A stretch of DNA of 57,108 nucleotides from positions 1 through 57,108 of the forward strand of contig JAFSDM010000023.1 in the NCBI GenBank assembly GCA_017436225.1, written 5' to 3'. Position numbers and translations under genes: made by a program. Positions within the stretch are counted from its first letter, which is position 1, and each line of letters starts with the position of its first letter. The notes beneath the pieces are model-generated. The model was not told the DNA's origin, made no database searches, and saw nothing but the letters and a program-made list of their open reading frames with translations. Shown here piece after piece: positions 52,574-57,108 of this stretch. The DNA comes from Clostridia bacterium. GTDB lineage: Bacteria > Bacillota > Clostridia > Oscillospirales > Acutalibacteraceae.

Positions 52574-53149
52574 TTAATCTTCCAAAGAGTTAAGCTCTAC
52601 AGGGATTTCAGGAAGCTTTTCCTTATTCAGCTGTGCGGCAAGGCGGTTTTTTGGACCGTCAAGCGAAAGTGACATTGAGCTTAAATCCTCAACCAGCCGC
52701 TCGGCAGAGCTTTTAATGTTTTCTCTTATTGCTTTGAGCTGTTCCTCAGCCTTCATAGCCGCCTCTAATCGAATTGCAGAAATTTCGTTTATCTCTGCGG
52801 CGCAACCCTCAGCTTCGGAGATAATATCCTGTGCGTTTTGCATTGCCACCATATACATTGTGCCTATGCTTTCGCTAATCTGCTCAATTTCCTGCTCCTT
52901 ACCCTTCAGGTAAGCGTACTCACCGCTTATGCGATTAAGCTCATCGCTTGCTTCGGTAAGGTCGGCTTCGGTTTTACCAAGCTTTTCGTTTAAAGAGGTG
53001 TTCGCTTTCTCTAAATCCTCAAGCTTTTTTAAAAGCTCCTGCTCCTTTAAGGCGTACTCTTGCTGAAGCTTTAACAAATACATATTTACATCATTTTTAT
53101 TGAAGCCAAACATTGCAGTGCGAAAACCAATTCTTGCCAAATTAATCAC
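52574..53149 (-). CDS. DivIVA-domain coiled-coil protein
   Basis: A 191-aa protein. FGFNKNDVNMYLLKLQQEYA (residues 14-33) is the DivIVA N-terminal membrane-binding-type motif; then a coiled coil to about 165. DivIVA/GpsB family members mark cell poles or division sites. Start is GTG with a weak site; a TTG three codons downstream is possible. It is short and may be a GpsB-like adaptor. Confidence 0.78.
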   Translation of the reverse strand: MINLARIGFRTAMFGFNKNDVNMYLLKLQQEYALKEQELLKKLEDLEKANTSLNEKLGKTEADLTEASDELNRISGEYAYLKGKEQEIEQISESIGTMYMVAMQNAQDIISEAEGCAAEINEISAIRLEAAMKAEEQLKAIRENIKSSAERLVEDLSSMSLSLDGPKNRLAAQLNKEKLPEIPVELNSLED

Positions 53150-53269
53150 ATCCGTTTAATTTGTAAAATATATTTAACTAATATTATACTGTTGCGCTTA
53201 ATTTTTGTCAAGTTGCGACAAAAATTTTGATTTAACCACCTCTTTAACCAATTGGTAAAAAATTTAGTC

Positions 53270-53298
53270 TTGAAAAAACATAAAAAATGTGTTAAAAT
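53270..53298 (+). promoter_or_regulatory. Promoter of the 77-aa gene
   Basis: TTGAAA (53270-53275), 17-bp spacer, TAAAAT (53293-53298). Confidence 0.72.
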
Positions 53299-53330
53299 AT
53301 CCAAGCAATAAAAATTAAGGAGCATAAAAA

Positions 53331-53564
53331 ATGAAAAAGATTATATGTAAAGTTGAATATGATACTGAATATTCAAAACTCTTAGGCCAAATGATTTGCG
53401 GCGAATTCGGCAATCCTGACGGTTATGAAGAAAGACTTTATCAAACCGAGAACGGCAAATATTTTCTTTATGTAAATGGCGGCGAAGCTTCCCCCTACAA
53501 AAAAGAGGATATTAAAAGAATGTCTGCTGCTAAAGCAAATGAATGGCTTAAAGAACACGAATAA
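53331..53564 (+). CDS. Small conserved-looking protein, unknown function (77 aa)
   Basis: A 77-aa soluble protein: MKKIICKVEYDTEYSKLL, then GEFGNPDGYEERLYQT, FLYVNGGEASPY and KKEDIKRMSAAKANEWL. Good site AAGGAG, its own promoter and a following terminator make it a real gene. I do not recognise a characterised family. Confidence 0.75.
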   Translation: MKKIICKVEYDTEYSKLLGQMICGEFGNPDGYEERLYQTENGKYFLYVNGGEASPYKKEDIKRMSAAKANEWLKEHE

Positions 53565-53570
53565 TCTCTT

Positions 53571-53607
53571 TAAAGGTGTTGCCTTTTAGGCTGCACCTTT
53601 ATTTTTC
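53571..53607 (+). terminator. Terminator of the 77-aa gene
   Basis: AAAGGTG/CACCTTT plus an inner GCC/GGC stem (53572-53600), then ATTTTTCCC. Confidence 0.78.
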
Positions 53608-53629
53608 CCTTTATAAAGCAAAAATAGAT

Positions 53630-53671
53630 AACGAAAAAAGGTGGTTCTTTCGAACCGCCTTTTTTCGTTTT
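53630..53671 (+). terminator. Long second hairpin, possible bidirectional terminator
   Basis: Eighteen-bp stem 53630-53647 with 53652-53669 (one G-U), tetraloop TTTC; arms carry A6/T6 runs. No gene ends between it and the previous one. Confidence 0.65.
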
Positions 53672-53862
53672 AGGGAGATATATTTATAAAAAAAAGTCAT
53701 TAGCATTTTTAAGGTGAGCCTCTCGCTCACTGCATATATAGTATACTACACCTTGATACCAAAGTAAATACCCAAAACTCACGAATATCACAATTGTCCA
53801 AACCAAAAATTGTGCAGTTTGCACTAAAAATAAGTCTTTAGTGCCAAATTTGCATCATTACT
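53672..53862. other. Non-coding spacer with three hairpins
   Basis: GTGAGC/GCTCAC (about 53714-53730), ACAATT/AATTGT (about 53790-53813) and GCACTAAA (53821-53828) with TTTAGTGC (53837-53844) flanked by TTTG/CAAA. The last, on minus, is followed by AATTTTTGG and could end the DUF421-DUF4363 transcript. No coding capacity. Confidence 0.6.
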
Positions 53863-54231
53863 TTAAAGCAATGTGTATAAACTAAACTGCTCATCTTCCC
53901 TAAGTCCCCGAATAATAAAAAGTATTTCGTTGGCAGCCTCAAAAAGCTCGCTTTTTTTCTCCAGCCGTTCGGCAGACACCATTTTTGCCGAAAGCCTGCC
54001 AATTTCATCTATTTTTTCGTGGTTTACAAAAACCGCCAAAAGCTCTCGCTTTTGCTCCCAAAAATAGTAAAAGTCCTCGCCCTTTTTACTGCTTTTAATC
54101 TCATCCAGCTTTTGAATTTGCTCTATTTTTTGCTCGGCTGTTTCCACTGCAGAATTTATAACCGTTGCCCCCGTAAAGGAAACGGCAAAAATAAGTACTG
54201 CTATAATCCCCGCCGCTATTAATCTTTTCAT
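53863..54231 (-). CDS. DUF4363 protein
   Basis: A 122-aa protein with an N-terminal signal/anchor (RLIAAGIIAVLIFAVSFTGATV) and an alpha-helical periplasmic-side domain. It is the usual partner of DUF421 in sporulating Clostridia. Its ATG overlaps the TGA of the DUF421 gene by 4 nt (ATGA), so the two are translationally coupled. Confidence 0.85.
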   Translation of the reverse strand: MKRLIAAGIIAVLIFAVSFTGATVINSAVETAEQKIEQIQKLDEIKSSKKGEDFYYFWEQKRELLAVFVNHEKIDEIGRLSAKMVSAERLEKKSELFEAANEILFIIRGLREDEQFSLYTLL

Positions 54232-54905
54232 TTGTTATTTTCCTTTTTAATTATTATGCTTTCGCCTGATTTGTTAAGGGTCATTAAAAATATTTCTTTT
54301 ATTGTTTTGTTTTCCTTTTTTAGTATTAACCTTAAATCATCCCTTGTGAGAGATAAAAATTTAAGCGATGAGTCCACCACCGTGCCATCACTGATTACCG
54401 TCATAGGAATACCCTTGTCGGTAATGTTTAACTTCATCTGTTCGGGTGTCAGGGGCGCTCGGTTCGGCTTTTGGCGAACGCTAAGACTTCCGTTCACCTC
54501 TAAAAATGCTGTTTCAATATCATCAAGCTCAAAAATCCCCTGCATTCGCAGCATTTCTACCAAATCGAAAATGGTTATTCTAACATTTCGCATAGCCTTT
54601 TGGTCTATAACTCCGTTTTTTATTACCGCCACCGCTTTGCCACTGAAAATTCGCCTTAGTCTTAGATTTTTTAAGATTATCACCGATGCAATAATTTCTA
54701 AAAACACCAGCATAAATATCGCCACTAGACCTATGCTTATGGGCTGTGAAACATCCTGAAGAGGAATTGCCGCGATTTCTGATATAAGCAATGTCACAAC
54801 CAATTCGGTTGGCTGCATATCGCCGATCTGCCGTTTTCCCATAAGCCGAACGCTTAAGGTTACAAAAATATACATTAAAAAGGTTCTTGCGATTACTTTT
54901 AACAT
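54228..54905 (-). CDS. DUF421 (YetF/YcaP-like) membrane protein
   Basis: A 225-aa protein: N-terminal helices in residues 5-77 (LMYIFVTLSVRLMGKRQIGDM, GLVAIFMLVFLEIIASVI), then two soluble repeats with the family motif DLVEMLRMQGIFELDDIETAFLEVNGSLSV near 118. Start at ATG 54905, closely after GGGTGAT. YetF-type proteins have been tied to spore and lipid-related membrane functions; role not fixed. Confidence 0.88.
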   Translation of the reverse strand: MLKVIARTFLMYIFVTLSVRLMGKRQIGDMQPTELVVTLLISEIAAIPLQDVSQPISIGLVAIFMLVFLEIIASVIILKNLRLRRIFSGKAVAVIKNGVIDQKAMRNVRITIFDLVEMLRMQGIFELDDIETAFLEVNGSLSVRQKPNRAPLTPEQMKLNITDKGIPMTVISDGTVVDSSLKFLSLTRDDLRLILKKENKTIKEIFLMTLNKSGESIIIKKENNK

Positions 54906-55027
54906 CTTATCACCCATAGAATTATGCCCAAAATGAATACTATTATGTTAATTTTTCCATTACATAATAATATTTTTTGTTAGACTCTACAAAATTATGG
55001 TTATTGATACATTTTTTGCAAAAACTA

Positions 55028-55056
55028 TTGAAAACTATACTAAAATGGTATACAAT
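55028..55056 (+). promoter_or_regulatory. Promoter of the iscS-iscU unit
   Basis: TTGAAA (55028-55033), 17-bp spacer, TACAAT (55051-55056). The spacer and flank are A/T palindromic (TATAC...GTATAC), and could hold an operator. Confidence 0.68.
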
Positions 55057-55093
55057 AGAAACAGATATAAAAAACAAAGGAAGTTTACTATCT

Positions 55094-56275
55094 ATGCAAA
55101 AATTTATTTATGCAGATAATGCGGCAACAACCGCACTTTCCAAACCTGTTTTGGATGAAATGTTGCCTTATCTTACTACAGAATACGGAAATGCTTCCAG
55201 CCTTTATAGATTGGGCGGCAGAGCAAAGGCGGCGGTTAATACTGCACGCGAGCGTGTTGCCGCAGCAATAGGCGCCGAAGCCAGAGAAATATATTTTACA
55301 GGCGGCGGCAGTGAGTCGGACAACTGGGCTATTAAAGGCATAGCCGAAGCAATGGCTAAAAAGGGCAAAAAGCACATAATTTCCACCGCCTTTGAACATC
55401 ACGCCGTACTTCACACCCTTGAAAAACTAAAGAAAAACGGCTTTGAGATAACCTTACTCCCCGTTTATGAAAACGGAATTGTACGCCTAAGCGACCTTGA
55501 AGCCGCAATTAAGGAAGATACCGCTCTTGTTACCATTATGTACGCCAACAATGAAATCGGCACAATTCAGCCCATTAGCGAGATTGGCGAGATTTGCAAA
55601 AAGCACGGCGTTATTTTCCATACCGATGCAGTTCAGGCTGTGGGCAACGTTAAGATTGATGTAAAGCAAGAAAACATCGACCTGCTTTCAATGTCTTCAC
55701 ATAAATTCCACGGACCAAAAGGCGTAGGCGCCCTTTACATTCGCAAGGGTCTTGTAGTGCCTAACCTTATTGATGGCGGCGCACAGGAGCGCGGCCGCAG
55801 AGCAGGTACCGAGAACACCGCAGGTATTGTTGGAATGGGCAAGGCGTTAGAGATTGCTGTTTCAACTATGGATGAGCGCAACGAAAAACTTGTTGCAATT
55901 CGCGAAAGAATAATTGACGGCGCACTTAAAATAGAGCGTAGCCGAGTAAACGGTGACAGAGTAGCAAGACTCCCCGGTAACGTAAGCCTCTGCTTTGAGG
56001 GTGTTGAGGGTGAATCGCTTTTACTTATGCTTGATTTAAAGGGCGTTGCGGCATCATCCGGCTCGGCTTGTACTTCAGGCTCGCTCGACCCAAGCCACGT
56101 ACTGCTTAGTCTTGGTCTCCCCCACGAAATTGCACACGGATCTTTAAGACTTAGCTTTAGCGAAGACAACACTTTAGAAGATGCAGACTACATTTTATCT
56201 GTGCTTCCTGAAATAATTGAGCGACTTCGCAGTATGTCTCCGCTTTGGGACAGAATTAAATCTGAAAATAAATGA
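55094..56275 (+). CDS. iscS: Cysteine desulfurase (IscS/NifS type)
   Basis: A 393-aa PLP enzyme that moves sulfur from cysteine to scaffold proteins. [13 protein letters not shown] near residue 7, [16 protein letters not shown]-like segment near 98, PLP lysine in [10 protein letters not shown] near 205 and the active cysteine loop [15 protein letters not shown] near 320. The start ATG 55094 with AAAGGAAG avoids an upstream extension to 54977 that overlaps the promoter. iscU follows by 12 nt. Confidence 0.94.
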   Translation: MQKFIYADNAATTALSKPVLDEMLPYLTTEYGNASSLYRLGGRAKAAVNTARERVAAAIGAEAREIYFTGGGSESDNWAIKGIAEAMAKKGKKHIISTAFEHHAVLHTLEKLKKNGFEITLLPVYENGIVRLSDLEAAIKEDTALVTIMYANNEIGTIQPISEIGEICKKHGVIFHTDAVQAVGNVKIDVKQENIDLLSMSSHKFHGPKGVGALYIRKGLVVPNLIDGGAQERGRRAGTENTAGIVGMGKALEIAVSTMDERNEKLVAIRERIIDGALKIERSRVNGDRVARLPGNVSLCFEGVEGESLLLMLDLKGVAASSGSACTSGSLDPSHVLLSLGLPHEIAHGSLRLSFSEDNTLEDADYILSVLPEIIERLRSMSPLWDRIKSENK

Positions 56276-56287
56276 GGAGGAATAAAA

Positions 56288-56722
56288 ATGTATACTGAAC
56301 AGGTTATGGAACATTTCACCAACCCAAGAAATGTTGGCGAAATTGAAAATGCCGATGGCGTAGGCGAAGTTGGCAACGCAAAATGCGGCGATATAATGAA
56401 AATTTTTCTTAAAATAAACGGCGGCATTATTGAGGATGTTAAGTTTAAAACCTACGGTTGCGCATCTGCAATTGCTACAAGCTCCATTGCAACCGAAATG
56501 ATAAAGGGTCAGCCTATTGAAAAGGCTGTTGAGCTTTCAAACAAGGCGGTTGTTGAAGCTTTAGGCGGTTTGCCCGCACACAAAATTCACTGCTCTGTTT
56601 TGGCTGAGGAGGCTATTAAAGCCGCCCTTCGCAACTACTATGAAAAACAGGGTATAGACCCCACTCCAATCCTTGGCGAGCCCGTACACGACTGTCACGA
56701 TTGTGAAGGCTGCGCACACTAA
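56288..56722 (+). CDS. iscU: Iron-sulfur cluster scaffold IscU/NifU-N
   Basis: A 144-aa scaffold with the three cluster cysteines: NAKCGD near residue 33, YGCASAIA near 58 and HCSVLAEEAI near 102. The C-terminus adds DCHDCEGCAH, an extra three-cysteine cluster not essential to the classical scaffold. Cotranscribed with iscS. Confidence 0.93.
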   Translation: MYTEQVMEHFTNPRNVGEIENADGVGEVGNAKCGDIMKIFLKINGGIIEDVKFKTYGCASAIATSSIATEMIKGQPIEKAVELSNKAVVEALGGLPAHKIHCSVLAEEAIKAALRNYYEKQGIDPTPILGEPVHDCHDCEGCAH

Positions 56723-56733
56723 AGCTAAAAACT

Positions 56734-56778
56734 AAAAGGTAAATCCCCTTAGAAAACTATGGGGATTTACACTTTTAA
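56734..56778 (+). terminator. Terminator after iscU
   Basis: Stem GTAAATCCCC (56739-56748) with GGGGATTTAC (56761-56770), extended after a one-base mismatch by AAAAG/CTTTT, then AATAAA. Confidence 0.8.
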
Positions 56779-56808
56779 TAAAAATCTATTAAAAAATTTA
56801 TTTTTCGG

Positions 56809-56837
56809 TTGACAAAACGGTTTTAGTGTGTTAGAAT
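56809..56837 (+). promoter_or_regulatory. Promoter of tRNA-Ser
   Basis: TTGACA (56809-56814), 17-bp spacer, TAGAAT (56832-56837). Confidence 0.82.
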
Positions 56838-56856
56838 ATTCTAGCACTTTAAATAT

Positions 56857-56943
56857 GGAGAGATGTCCGAGCGGTTTAAGGAGCTGGTCTTGAAAACCAG
56901 TGACTCGCAAGAGCCAAGGGTTCGAATCCCTTTCTCTCCGCCA
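56857..56943 (+). tRNA. tRNA-Ser (UGA anticodon)
   Basis: Acceptor GGAGAGA (56857-56863) pairs with TCTCTCC (56933-56939), discriminator G, CCA encoded at 56941-56943. The anticodon loop is CTTGAAA, with TGA at 56891-56893. A long variable arm (TGACTCGCAAGAG) and the TTCGAATCC T-loop confirm a class II serine tRNA. Confidence 0.97.
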
Positions 56944-56948
56944 TTTTT

Positions 56949-56977
56949 TAACTAAATATTTTATATATTAGTTACCT
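56949..56977 (+). terminator. Likely terminator of tRNA-Ser
   Basis: TAACTAA...TTAGTTA inverted repeat (56949-56974) followed by CCTTTTT. Confidence 0.65.
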
Positions 56978-57108
56978 TTTTGGAGTAGTACGGGGGTTGG
57001 TGACGGGCAACACATTCGAGCGCTGCCGGTGGCAGATGAAGCGAGAATTTGTTGGCGCAGCGGTCAAAATTTTACGCCGCTCCAAGGTGAATAAAATTTT
57101 GGGCACCG
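56978..57108 (+). other. GC-richer, hairpin-forming non-coding end of the window
   Basis: Imperfect inverted repeats AGCGG...CCGCT and GGTG...CACC, with AAAATTTT twice; composition is clearly unlike the AT-rich intergenic DNA around it. A frame from ATG 57037 (MKREFVGAAVKIL) stays open to the edge, with GGTGG upstream, but it is too short to call a gene. Confidence 0.45.

Noticed and set aside
53630-53671. The repeated hairpins at 53.6-53.85 kb as a CRISPR or IS end
   Set aside because: Each inverted repeat is unique in sequence, with no regular spacing and no transposase; terminators or RNA ends are simpler.
54232-54759. 175-aa plus ORF opposite DUF421
   Set aside because: A mirror of the DUF421 gene; the minus frame has clear family motifs and the ATGA overlap with DUF4363.

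Overview
The window reads as a low-to-moderate GC Clostridia chromosome, most like an anaerobic, gut-associated Oscillospirales/Ruminococcaceae-type organism. The evidence is: GTP-dependent PEP carboxykinase, pyruvate formate-lyase with its activase, a D-2-hydroxyacid (lactate) dehydrogenase, a bile-salt-hydrolase-family enzyme, ECF S-components under FMN and TPP riboswitches, the SRP RNA-dnaX-ebfC-recR block, sporulation-linked families (SpoIIQ-like M23, CotH, DUF421/DUF4363, a Spo0A-C-like fragment), and strong SigA promoters with 17-bp spacers. No phage, insertion sequence, transposase or CRISPR array was found. The genus cannot be named from sequence alone.

Layout. 1-9.3 kb: a GNAT-YnbB fusion, a PHP phosphoesterase, ilvE, pckG (minus), SRP RNA, dnaX-ebfC-recR and a second PHP paralogue. 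9.3-16.1 kb: MATE exporter and ttcA (minus), abgA-like peptidase, an orphan solute-binding protein with a half-dockerin (minus), and CapA. 16.1-21 kb: a lone trpB behind a Trp T-box (minus), back to back with a ZTP riboswitch driving pflB-pflA. 21-28.7 kb (minus): a 940-aa double-Rossmann FAD protein, ribU with an FMN riboswitch, thiT with a TPP riboswitch, a SpoIIQ-like M23 protein, rny with a long structured leader, and a 63-aa conserved-looking protein. 28.8-31 kb (minus): a DUF2975 / HTH / small membrane protein / DUF6688 operon. 31-39 kb: ldhA-like, aspS, an MGS-like protein, minD, rsmA and a P-type ATPase with degenerate motifs. 39-43.6 kb: DUF1292, a 6S-like RNA, then a minus-strand CotH / VTC polyphosphate-polymerase / DUF4956 / tiny Cys-rich membrane protein cluster. 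43.6-48 kb: asnB, an exported MBL hydrolase, pgeF and rpiB. 48-52 kb (minus): LbH protein, Nudix, prokaryotic RING membrane protein, zinc-ribbon membrane protein and bile-salt-hydrolase family enzyme in one run. 52-57 kb: small Spo0A-C-like and DivIVA-like genes, DUF421/DUF4363, iscS-iscU, tRNA-Ser(UGA) and a GC-richer non-coding end.

How the genes work together. Fermentative C3 metabolism (pckG, pflBA, ldhA) sits beside vitamin uptake and amino-acid genes under classical RNA switches. DNA repair, replication and RNA turnover genes (dnaX, recR, rny, rsmA) are housekeeping. The most distinctive pieces are: the P-type ATPase whose catalytic and ion-site motifs have all drifted; the MGS-like protein that lost two of its three catalytic residues beside MinD; the CotH-VTC-DUF4956 cluster with an added 56-aa protein; the non-lipidated half-dockerin binding protein; the GNAT-YnbB and double-Rossmann fusions; and the unassigned structured leader of rny.
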